The notes under the pieces are model-generated. The model was given only the letters and a program-made list of their open reading frames with translations. It was not told the DNA's origin and did not search any database. Below, piece after piece: positions 1 to 7,088 of a stretch of 15,122 nucleotides of DNA. The DNA comes from Jimgerdemannia flammicorona (taxonomy: Eukaryota > Mucoromycota > Endogonomycetes > Endogonales > Endogonaceae), in the NCBI GenBank assembly GCA_003990745.1, contig RBNI01003827.1, positions 1 through 15,122 on the forward strand, given 5' to 3'. The number at the start of each line of letters is the position of its first letter. Position 1 is the first letter of the stretch. The position numbers and the translations under genes were made by a program.

Positions 1-980
1 TTTTGATGTTCACTCCTTTGTGGGCCAGGCTGGTCAGTGGGGCTGTAATAGTAGAGTATCCTTGGATAAACCTTCGGTAATAACTGGCAATACCCAGAAA
101 GTGCTGGAGTAGCTTGAGGATAGTAGGGATAGGGATATCCTTGAGGGCTGATACCTTTTGGGGGTCCACATTGATACCTTCAGCAGAGATGATGTGTCCT
201 AAGTACTCAATCTGGTCTTGATAGAATTTACACTTGCTCATCTTGGCATAGAGCTGGTATTCTCGCAGGAGGGTCAGTACTTGTCTGAGGTGGGTGTAGT
301 GTAACTCTACTGTCTCACTGTAGATTAGTATATCATCAATATACACAAGGACACAGATGTTGAGGAGTGGTCCAAAGATATCATTCATCAGATACTAGAA
401 TGTTGCTGGTACATTGGTCAATCCAAAAGGCATGACTCGGAACTGGTAGTGTCCAAACCATATTCAGAAAGCTGTCTTTTCAATGTCCTTCTCATCAATG
501 AGAATCTGGTGGTAGCCATTTCACAAATCCAGTAGAGAAAAGGTCTTGGCCTTGAAGATTTGGTATAGCAACTCATCAATCCTGGGCAAGGCATACCGGT
601 TCTTGATGGTGATCTTGTTGAGGGCTCTGTAGTCAATACACATTCGCAGAGAGCCATCTTTCTTCTTGACAAATAGAATGAAGGCTCCAAATGGAGAGCA
701 ACTGGGTTCAATGTATCCTTGGGCCAGTAGTTTGGTCAATTCATCCTTGAGGGTCTTGAGCTCAGGTTGGGCCAGTTGGTAGATACTCTTTGTATGGGGG
801 TTCAGATCCTGGAATAAGATCAATTCCATGTTAAATTTGGCACTTGGGTGGAAGTTCTTGGGGGTCTTGAAATACGTCTTGGAACTCTTCAAACAGTTCT
901 TGAGCTTCTGTTGGAATTGGACTGCTTGTAGCTTCAGTGACTTCTTGTACTATACAGATGAAGTAGGTGTTTCCCTTTTT
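1..980 (-). pseudogene. Gypsy reverse transcriptase, N-terminal half (runs off the window)
   Basis: After the protease a connector leads into the RT. It reads [15 protein letters not shown] and then [16 protein letters not shown] in the protease frame. A one-base shift near 780-795 brings in [16 protein letters not shown] and the palm motifs [48 protein letters not shown] and YIDD (332-343, catalytic Asp pair intact). Beyond it come KCKFYQDQIEYLGHIIS and the start of the RNase H connection at base 1. Stops are TGA at 521-523, TGA at 464-466 and TAG at 395-397, explained by C-to-T or G-to-A changes. A further TAA lies at 831-833. It copies the element RNA into DNA. Confidence 0.92.
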
Positions 981-1730
981 TCAAAAGAGTCTCTTCATTT
1001 GAATGGCAGAGATGATTTCGATTCCTTGATGATTGGTGCCTTTCTGGGGTGTCAGGGTGATCTTTCTGCCCTCGTGGGTCAGGTTAACCTCATTGGTTCT
1101 CCAGTTGATATCTGGGTTATGCTGGGTCAACCAGGCTTTTCCTAAGATAATATCTTGTCCTGGGAGGTCTACAATGCTGAAGTCCAACTTCTCTTGATAT
1201 TTACCAATTTTGAGCAAGAGATCTTCACAGATCTTGGTCAATGGTGCAGTCTTTCCATCATCGAAGATAACACTTCTTTTCTCAGTAGTTGGTCTGCTTC
1301 AGGCTCCAATCCTCTTGGTGGTCTTGGTGCTGATGTAGTTTCCAGTAGCACCACTATCAAGCAAGACATTGATATTCTGTCTGTAGACTTGGTCTGTGAA
1401 CTTGATGCAACTGTCCTCCTTCTTGATAGTGTTGAGTTCTTCATCCTCATTGTTGTCCCAATTGCTGTCAGTCTCCTCAAAGTCAGTTTCTCCCTATCCT
1501 TCACAAGGAGGGTTGTCTTGTTTGGATTCCTCAGTCTGTGGGGCTTGGCATTTCTCAGATTGAATTTTGAAAACTTTGGAGAGGCATGCATGGCATTCAC
1601 CAATATGTTCCATGCAGTACATTCGAATAGAATGAGGGCATCATCCATATGGTACATAACCATCTGCAATTCTCTTGTACCAGTTTTCATCATCTTCCTT
1701 CATGGTAGTGACCTTTTGACTGGGAGGTTT
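981..1730 (-). pseudogene. Retropepsin-like aspartic protease with Cys/His-rich linker
   Basis: The same minus frame leads from the dUTPase through a linker with the pattern C-x2-H-x3-C-x2-C (1584-1616) and then an acidic stretch. It reaches the protease active site LLDSGAT (1344-1364), Asp-Ser-Gly being the catalytic triad of one monomer. The fold closes with DIILGKAWLTQHNPDINW (about 1095-1150), matching the DxxLGxxWLxxHNPxIDW signature of Ty3/gypsy proteases. In-frame stops are TGA just after the YVPYG residues (about 1641), a TAG near 1490, TGA at 1299-1301 and TGA after MKRLF at 981. The protease would cut the Gag-Pol polyprotein. The linker has no assigned function. Confidence 0.85.
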
Positions 1731-1733
1731 GTT

Positions 1734-2105
1734 GGTAGATCCAAACTCTTTCTTGCCACGGTCTGTCTGGGAGAGTTCGGGGACTTCTTCAATGGTGAGA
1801 TCTTGATGGATTTCTTCAATGATTTCTTGGGCAATTCTTTGGCCTGCTTTGACTTCAAATGATGTGTCTCCAAAATTTCGCAAAATGACATGGATTTCAC
1901 CAGTAAATCCTTGGTCAACTACTCCTCCTCCTAGTCCAATATTGAACTCTTTGGCTAGGCTGCTTCATTCAGCAAGGCAGATGTATGTACCTTTGGGGGC
2001 TTGCATTACAATCCCTGTTCACACTGTAGCATTGGTACTTGGTGGAATAGTGAGGTCTTGACTGCTGTAGAGGTCATAACCAGTATAGGTTGGGTGGACT
2101 TTAGT
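1734..2105 (-). pseudogene. dUTPase domain between nucleocapsid and protease
   Basis: The frame that carries the zinc knuckle continues through a trimeric-type dUTPase, which hydrolyses dUTP to dUMP and pyrophosphate and limits uracil in new DNA. All five motifs appear in order: motif 1 TGYDLYS (2064-2084); motif 2 as stop-SSLAKEFNI, where the conserved Arg codon is TGA (1965-1967); motif 3 GGGVVDQGFTGEI (about 1895-1935), with Phe where the usual Tyr stands; motif 4 GQRIAQ (1827-1844); motif 5 RGKKEFGST (1734-1760). A second TGA lies between motifs 1 and 2. The length of about 125 residues fits. The order Gag, dUTPase, protease is the one known from betaretroviruses. It is inactive as it stands. 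Confidence 0.9.
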
Positions 2106-2123
2106 GGGGATGGTAGCCTTGTA

Positions 2124-2406
2124 CTATATCTTCTGTACTTTGATGACATTCTCAGGGTTCTTCTTTTTTAGACCTTCTCTGATGACAGTAATGTTCTGGT
2201 TACTGGGTTTGCCTGATCTGTTTCTCTTCTCAGGGCATTTGACTGAGATATGTCCTGCCTTCTTGTAGATGAAGCACAATCCCTTTTCATGGAGCTGTCT
2301 CTTTTCATCCTCAGTGGGAGGTCTGGGTCCTCTGGGGTTTCGCTGGTTCCTTTGATCATATCTTTGGTCATTCTTTTGATCATTTCTCCTGGTAGGGTTT
2401 TTTTTT
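2124..2406 (-). pseudogene. Gag nucleocapsid region with one degraded zinc knuckle
   Basis: Downstream of the homopolymer frameshift the frame reads a basic stretch rich in Arg, Asn and Gln, as expected of an RNA-binding nucleocapsid. It leads into a CCHC-type knuckle at 2235-2276, CFIYKKAGHISVKC. The spacing C-X2-C-X4-H-X4-C is kept, but the second Cys is Tyr (codon TAC at 2265-2267), explained by one G-to-A change from TGC. The frame ends at a TAG at 2124-2126 and continues in phase into the dUTPase, so Gag and the dUTPase were probably one reading frame. Packaging of genomic RNA is the family role. Confidence 0.8.
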
Positions 2407-3990
2407 ATCTTGGTTATCCTTCTTGTGTTCTTGATTTCGTGGAGCTTGTGCAGCAAGGATTTCATGGGCTCTTCTTTGTACTTGAGCAAAGCACCATGAG
2501 TAGTGGGAGCATCCTTGGGGAAGACCTTATTCCTTGATCTTCTGGGTGAGCCAGTCTGGTAGGGCTGTAAAGAGGTGGTTGGCTCTGGTACCATTGATGG
2601 CCAAATTGTTCTCCTGGTAAGTAAGTCCAACAGTTTTGAGATAGGCATCCATTCTGATGGCAAAGGTCTCTAGATCTTCTTCGCCATTCTTGTGAAACCT
2701 CATCTGGGACAGTTTGTTCCATGTTTCTTGTATATAGGCTACATTTCGGAATTTGGTCAGTAGCAAGGCCTTGAGTCCTGGGCCTGCTTCATGGTCATCC
2801 CAACCTGGTCTATTGTTGCCAGGTACTTGTCCATTGACTTGAGGGCAGGCTTCCCAGGTTACTGGGTGTTGTTCCAAGGTTTGCCAGAATTCAGCTGCTG
2901 TTCTAGTGAAGAATGTAGCTACTGTTTCCACTTGTGCTGCTGATGTAGCAAACAGCTGTTGAAGGGTGCTGTTCTGGTTGTTTGTGAGCATTCCTATAGG
3001 TACTCAGTTGTCATTTCATTGATTTGCTCGGTAGCCTGTATCAACTGCATTGATGAAGTTTTCGATATTGCTGTTCTTTCCACTGAATGTTGGGATTCAC
3101 AAGGTCTTGGTTGGTTTGTTCTGCTCAGCAATCTATCCTACTATTTCTGCTAGTGCTGCTAGCTGGGTGGTCAGTGCTGTAATATTGGCATCTACCATTG
3201 TATTGACTATTGGTGGTGGGCCTGTTGGGGTAGATTCTCCTGAAGATTGTTCTGCTTAGTGGGGTTGTGGTGCTGTATGACTTGGAGTTACTTGATTCCT
3301 GGATATTAAGTCAAAGAGTCCTGTGAGAGAGGGTAAACCAAACCTCTATATAGATGGCTGTGTTGGTTCTGGGATTTGATCTTCTTGACCTGTGGTTCCT
3401 TGGTAGATTCCTAGGCCTGCTGTTCCTCGTTGACTATCGTCAGACTGGTAACCTGTAGAGTCTTCATCTGACTCCCTTCCCTGATGAGATAGTACATCCT
3501 CATACTGACTAGGTCCTTCAAAGAAGATATCTGTCTCTGGCTGAGTAGATGGACCTGCTCCTTGTTCAGCAGTAGGGGATGGGTGGTCTGCTTGCTCGTT
3601 CTCGTACCTGGTTATGGTAGAGGCATAGTATACAACTAGCCTATAGTAGAGGGAGGTCTTGGTTGGGGTATGATGATATCTGTCAGAGGCAATCCACTTG
3701 GCAGCTGCTTCTTTTGCAGCAGGGGGTGAGATATAATCTAAAAAGTCCTGAGTGGCTATAGTAGTAGATTCTGGGGTCCTAGTGGTTCCAATGTGTCCTC
3801 AGAGGAGTTCGTAGAACCTACGGTGGCTGACAATATTCCTAAGTCCTGGGTGGTATGTCCTAAAGGCCTGGTATAGATCCTTGTAAGCCTGGTCAATTAC
3901 AAGCTGGTGGGTTCTTGGGTCTGTAGTTTCCTGGTACCACCTGGTCCTAATGGCAAGGGCTTCTCTGGCTCTGGTTTGGGGATCCACAGT
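2399..3990 (-). pseudogene. Gag polyprotein of the gypsy element, matrix/capsid part
   Basis: One minus-strand frame stays readable from about 3990 to 2407 apart from scattered stops. It begins near VDPQTRAREALA, where no ATG is left. It holds about 240 residues of unrecognised N-terminal region with an acidic, Ser/Thr/Pro-rich stretch. A short helical segment (about 3230-3150) follows, then a capsid-like region starting near FSGKNSNIENFINAV (about 3100). The capsid continues as an open stretch from 2991 to 2527, with ATFFTRTAAEFW and LETFAIRMDAYLKTVGL. Gag forms the virus-like particle in the cytoplasm. The frame shifts at a run of nine A (minus strand, 2398-2406). The call rests on position, zinc knuckle downstream and capsid-like character. 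Confidence 0.75.
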
Positions 3991-4067
3991 TGGTTCTGGG
4001 GGTTACTCCTGTCCAAGGTTGGTCTTGTTCCAACTTCAGGAGTGTGTTCTTTGGTGCCTTCTTGACT

Positions 4068-4085
4068 GGTAATCCGCTGCTACCA
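4068..4085 (-). other. Primer-binding site for minus-strand DNA synthesis
   Basis: The minus strand reads TGGTAGCAGCGGATTACC, between the inferred LTR and the start of Gag. TGG at the first position pairs with the CCA tail of a tRNA. TGGTAGC matches the CTACCA-type 3' end seen in fungal initiator methionine tRNA, but the following bases depart from the yeast one, so the primer tRNA is not settled. Confidence 0.55.
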
Positions 4086-4229
4086 AGTTATAATAACTCT
4101 CACTTCTATCCCTCTCTTATCCTTTAGATAATTAGAGAAGTGGACTATTACTTAGAGACTTAGTACACAATGTGTACCAAGAAGCCTTCAGTTGAGGAAG
4201 CACTCACTTTAAGTAGTTGTAGCAGCAGT

Positions 4230-4289
4230 GCCTTATCTTTCAAAGGTCTTTCTTGTGTGCCTTATCTTTCAAAGATCTTTCTCTTGTGC
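4230..4289. repeat. Two-copy tandem repeat in the LTR
   Basis: Two adjacent units of about 29-31 bp begin GCCTTATCTTTCAAAG at about 4230 and 4259 and differ by a few bases. A third weaker partial match follows. It lies in the R/U5 part of the inferred LTR. Such duplications are common in LTRs; no function is shown here. Confidence 0.7.
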
Positions 4290-4531
4290 CCTATTTCGAG
4301 GGTCTTATTCTTTGCTGTACACAGACTGAATTCACCTTGGAATTCAGGTTCAATGGGTTTACTTAAGTCTTTGTGATTTGTATACTGGTCTCAGTTCTGA
4401 CAGAAGTTAGCTAGGCTTCTGGAGTTTAGTCAGAAACACTAGAGTCACTTAGATGTCATTACTAAGACTCAGGGGAATGTGTGTGTGTGGGGGAGACTTG
4501 ATTCTTGTATTAAGGACTGAACTAAAACTGC

Positions 4532-4537
4532 TTTATT
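4532..4537 (-). promoter_or_regulatory. Putative LTR polyadenylation signal
   Basis: AATAAA on the minus strand, 19 bases downstream of the TATA box. In an LTR this signal would be used from the 3' copy to end the genomic RNA. It is assigned by position and consensus only. Confidence 0.4.
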
Positions 4538-4556
4538 TCAGATAGAAACTGGGGGG

Positions 4557-4564
4557 TATTTATA
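4557..4564 (-). promoter_or_regulatory. Putative LTR TATA box
   Basis: The minus strand reads TATAAATA here, inside the inferred LTR and about 470 bases upstream of the primer-binding site. Transcription would begin a few tens of bases downstream, towards lower coordinates, and define the start of R. A second TATATATA run near 4890 is an alternative. Confidence 0.45.
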
Positions 4565-4931
4565 CAAGTTGGTCTGCGATTTCTGACTAAGTATGAGTGA
4601 CCAATTTGGTAACTATAATAAGGTTTGTGATCGCGACCTTTGTCAGGTGGTTTTTGGTAAAGAATATCTTTGTAATCAGGACCTCAATTACTAGGCAATG
4701 ATCAGCAGCTGTGGCAACTATTGCTGTGGTGCTGATTATTGGGGATAAGCTGGATATCGTTTTTTCCACATTGTTTCACATTGTTCATTCATTTGTATGC
4801 TGTACTCGATCATATGATGACTTCATCACTGGGTCATGTGATCGTTCGTTGCGTCCCATCTGTTCGCTCTATTACAAGTAGAGAGCTCTGTATATATACC
4901 AGTGACAGGCAAGTAGACAGACAGAGAGGAG

Positions 4932-5465
4932 GTGGGAGAGGGTGGTTTTGAGGATATCACTGAGATTGTACCAGAGACTCAATTGGAGGACATCCAGATG
5001 GCTGGGGCAGCTAATATACACTGGGAGTATCTGGAGGCAGGTGAGGTGGTGAGGCTAGAGAAGAACTCAGAGAAGGATGACTTGGTGGATATTGTCTCAG
5101 ATGTCTCAATTGATCATGAGATACTGCAGGAGTTGAGCAGAACCTCCAGGCCTGCCACTCTCAGACCTTTAGAGATGATGTTGGATACCTGGTTTCAGGC
5201 GGTGCTTGAGGAGCTTGCAGAGGAGGATATCAAAGAGATGGATGTATTTCATAGGTCACAGGAGGCTTGGGAGGGATTTCTCAATATAGCTATACAGGGT
5301 TCTAAGCTGGTAATGGCAATGGTGGCAGCACTTCTGGATGATGAGGGGTATGATGTTGATGAGGAGAGGATGGCTGGTATCAAGAGGATAGCATCAGGGC
5401 AAGTGGAGGCATTCTGTGGCAGTGAGAATGGAGTACATATCTGGAGGGCTATCTGTGAGGAATAA
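4932..5465 (+). pseudogene. LINE A ORF1, C-terminal fragment
   Basis: An open stretch of 177 codons ends at TAA. It matches the C-terminal end of LINE B ORF1: ALLDDEGYDVDEERMAGI here lines up with AVYLEEEGYEVDKKWKAEM there, and DDLVDI with EELVDI. The protein is acidic and probably helical. ORF1 proteins of LINEs bind the element RNA. There is no real start: the frame opens after a TAG at 4914-4916 and the element is truncated here. ORF2 begins 73 bases after the stop. No zinc knuckle is visible. Confidence 0.75.
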
Positions 5466-5537
5466 AGAGAAATAATCTGGAACAGGACAGAGAAGGTAGT
5501 GGCAACTCCAGTGGAGCTCTAAACATTTTCACCCATA

Positions 5538-6283
5538 ATGATGAACAGTCTACATATTTTGTCTTTAAATGTCAATGGTCTGTACAATGGTGTTAAAAGA
5601 TGGCATCTGTTTTGATGGCTAAAGGTTAGAAAGTATGACATGGTACTTCTACAGGATATTCATGCCTATAGTGAGCAGGACTATGTAGAGTGAAGCAAGG
5701 AATAGTTTGGCAGGTTGGAATTTTGGTGGGTGTTGGAAAAGGAGAACTGGTAGAGGCTGAAACTTATGGTGATCAATTGGTGTAGGGTAAATTGAAAGGA
5801 GGAGCTAGTAATGGATTAGTAGTGGACTTAGTATATCTCCCTGTAGTTGGCAGAGAGCAAATCTGATGAGTGGAGGGCTGGCTGGTATGGGAAGACCAGG
5901 TGGAAGTTGAGCTGGATATTTTGGGGAGGGACTTTAACATGATTCATGATAAGACATTAGATAGATCAGATGGGGGGATTGGTATAGCAGGCTCTACTGG
6001 GCTCTCTCGATGGCTCCAGATTGAGAGGAATATAGGACTAGTGGATGGGGTCTAGCAGTGGCAGGGAGATAAGCCAGGGCCCTTTACCCAGTGGCACTCT
6101 ATTGAAGAGGGGCTGGTTGGCACAAGGATTGACTGGCTTCTAGTAGCTGAAGGCTGGGGAAATGTCCTGGATATTGTCGAGGTACAGTGGTGTCCTTGGT
6201 CTGATTACTGGAGAGTAGAGGTGTGTGGCAGGTTTCAGGCTGTCAGTGGGGAAAAGAGCTGCTAGTGTCTCAATGTAGCTCTC
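5538..6283 (+). pseudogene. LINE A ORF2, endonuclease domain
   Basis: It starts at ATG-ATG (5538), then HILSLNVNGL and MVLLQDIHA, the opening motifs of an apurinic-type endonuclease that nicks target DNA to prime reverse transcription. A frameshift near 5700-5745 is needed before GELVEAETYGDQLV. The later motifs are LGRDFNMI (expected GDFN, so the first Gly has become Arg), TRIDWLLVAEGW and WCPWSDYW (6188-6211). In the last one the catalytic His of SDH is Tyr (TAC, 6206-6208). Many stops lie in the first half. The frame runs through CTCAATGTAGCTCTC to 6283 and resumes at 12160 beyond LINE B. Confidence 0.85.
6269..6283. repeat. Target-site duplication of LINE B, left copy
   Basis: CTCAATGTAGCTCTC, immediately before the T run that is the A tail of LINE B. 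It matches 12160-12174 at 13 of 15 bases. Both differences are transitions of the decay type (A for G, T for C). In LINE A it encodes LNVAL in frame. Confidence 0.85.
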
Positions 6284-6299
6284 TTTTTTTTTTTTTTTT
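6284..6299 (-). repeat. A tail of LINE B
   Basis: Sixteen T on the plus strand, that is a poly(A) on the minus strand. It follows the conserved GACTAT 3' terminus and abuts the left target-site duplication. It is the mark of target-primed reverse transcription of a polyadenylated RNA. Confidence 0.92.
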
Positions 6300-6480
6300 A
6301 TAGTCACTTGGACTCTGCCATTTATTACCCTTCTATTTATAAGTTTATAGTATACCCCCCCACTACCCGATTCCCATGGGTGTGCCACTCCCCCCACCTA
6401 CATGAACAAAGACCACTTTCTCACCTACAACACTCACCCTCCACCCACTCTGCCAACAGATTTTCTCTACCAAACAATGC
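6300..6480 (-). other. LINE B 3' UTR
   Basis: Non-coding sequence on the minus strand between the end of ORF2 similarity and the A tail. It ends AAGTGACTAT directly before the A run; LINE A ends AAGAGACTAT. No other structure is evident by eye. Confidence 0.6.
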
Positions 6481-7088
6481 CTTCAACCCCCCTACAACCC
6501 CCAACCAAGCCACCAGCCCATTAGGGTGTCTTCCATAAGACTACACCACCTCAGCAGCCTGACCTTGGAGCCAAGTCTCTACCCATTCTCAAAAACATAT
6601 AACCAGTGACTGGCCAGCCCCACCCAAATGGCCAATGCCCAGCCTAACATCAGCTATTCCTTCCCCACCCCCCCCTCCAATCTATCCCTTAAATCTTCTC
6701 ATTACCCCCATACTCCAGCTCTCCAACCCACTCCCCCCAGATGATCCCCAATGTTCTGCCAAAAGGTACCAAGTACCTCATACTCTCCTAGCCAATGTTC
6801 AGGTGTCTGTATGTATCCCCCTTCCTGCCCTACATTATAGCACTCTTTACAGTCGAAGCAACCTCCCTCAATAAGGTGACCTGAGCGGAAGTTGAGCATG
6901 ACATTCCGCCTCAGCACATGCCACCAGACCACCCAGTACTTTGGCAGCAGCCACCTCCTCACCTCAGTACTCCAGACCCAAATGCTATGCCAGTTCCACT
7001 CCTTGCCAATTCCTACTCCTTGCCAACTGCTAGGCCACAGGTCCTGGCCTGGTCTCTGCTGGCATTCAATCCCATCACCGCTGAGGGG
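6480..7088 (-). pseudogene. LINE B ORF2, C-terminal region with zinc-finger-like motif
   Basis: Minus-strand coding resumes at LSGDGIECQQRPGQDLWP and runs through KYWVVWWHVLRRNVMLNF. LINE A has QYWVVWW and LRRNVML at the same place. A zf-RVT-like cluster follows: CFDC at 6849-6860, then TPEHWLGEY, where the last ligand is Tyr instead of Cys. After tandem TAA TGA stops near 6699-6704 the similarity to LINE A continues (ASHWLYVFEN here, AVHWRWVFEH there). The original C-terminus therefore lay near 6480-6600; its exact end is not resolved. The domain is thought to help RNA binding in LINE ORF2. Confidence 0.8.

Larger units (their letters stand above)
1..4920 (-). mobile_element. Ty3/gypsy LTR retrotransposon, 5' part, degenerate
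   Basis: The order on the minus strand is LTR, primer-binding site, Gag, zinc knuckle, dUTPase, aspartic protease, reverse transcriptase. Protease before RT, with RT motifs of the form [19 protein letters not shown] and YIDD, places it in Ty3/gypsy (Metaviridae-like). Integrase, RNase H and the 3' LTR should continue beyond base 1. The reading frame is broken by many in-frame TGA, TAG and TAA codons and at least two frameshifts, so it cannot move autonomously. The outer edge of the LTR is not resolved; 4920 is an upper estimate, where sequence related to LINE A begins shortly after. Confidence 0.9.
4086..4920 (-). repeat. Probable 5' LTR of the gypsy element
   Basis: This non-coding stretch lies directly upstream of the primer-binding site on the minus strand. 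It carries a TATA box and a poly(A) signal within about 25 bases of each other, as expected around a U3/R boundary. A length of up to about 835 bp is plausible for an LTR. Clear TG...CA ends are not visible: the inner end reads as ACT just before TGGTAGC. The outer end is uncertain and the second LTR is outside the window, so the boundaries are inferred. Confidence 0.55.

Noticed and set aside
1155..1862. A 235-codon hydrophobic plus-strand open frame with membrane-like segments
   Set aside because: It lies antisense to the dUTPase, linker and protease frame, which carries clear family motifs. The hydrophobic look comes from the complement of Lys/Glu-rich codons.
4891..4935. A plus-strand promoter (TATATATA near 4890) driving LINE A ORF1
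   Set aside because: LINE A is truncated in ORF1 here, so a native promoter is not expected. The TATA run may belong to the LTR or be chance.
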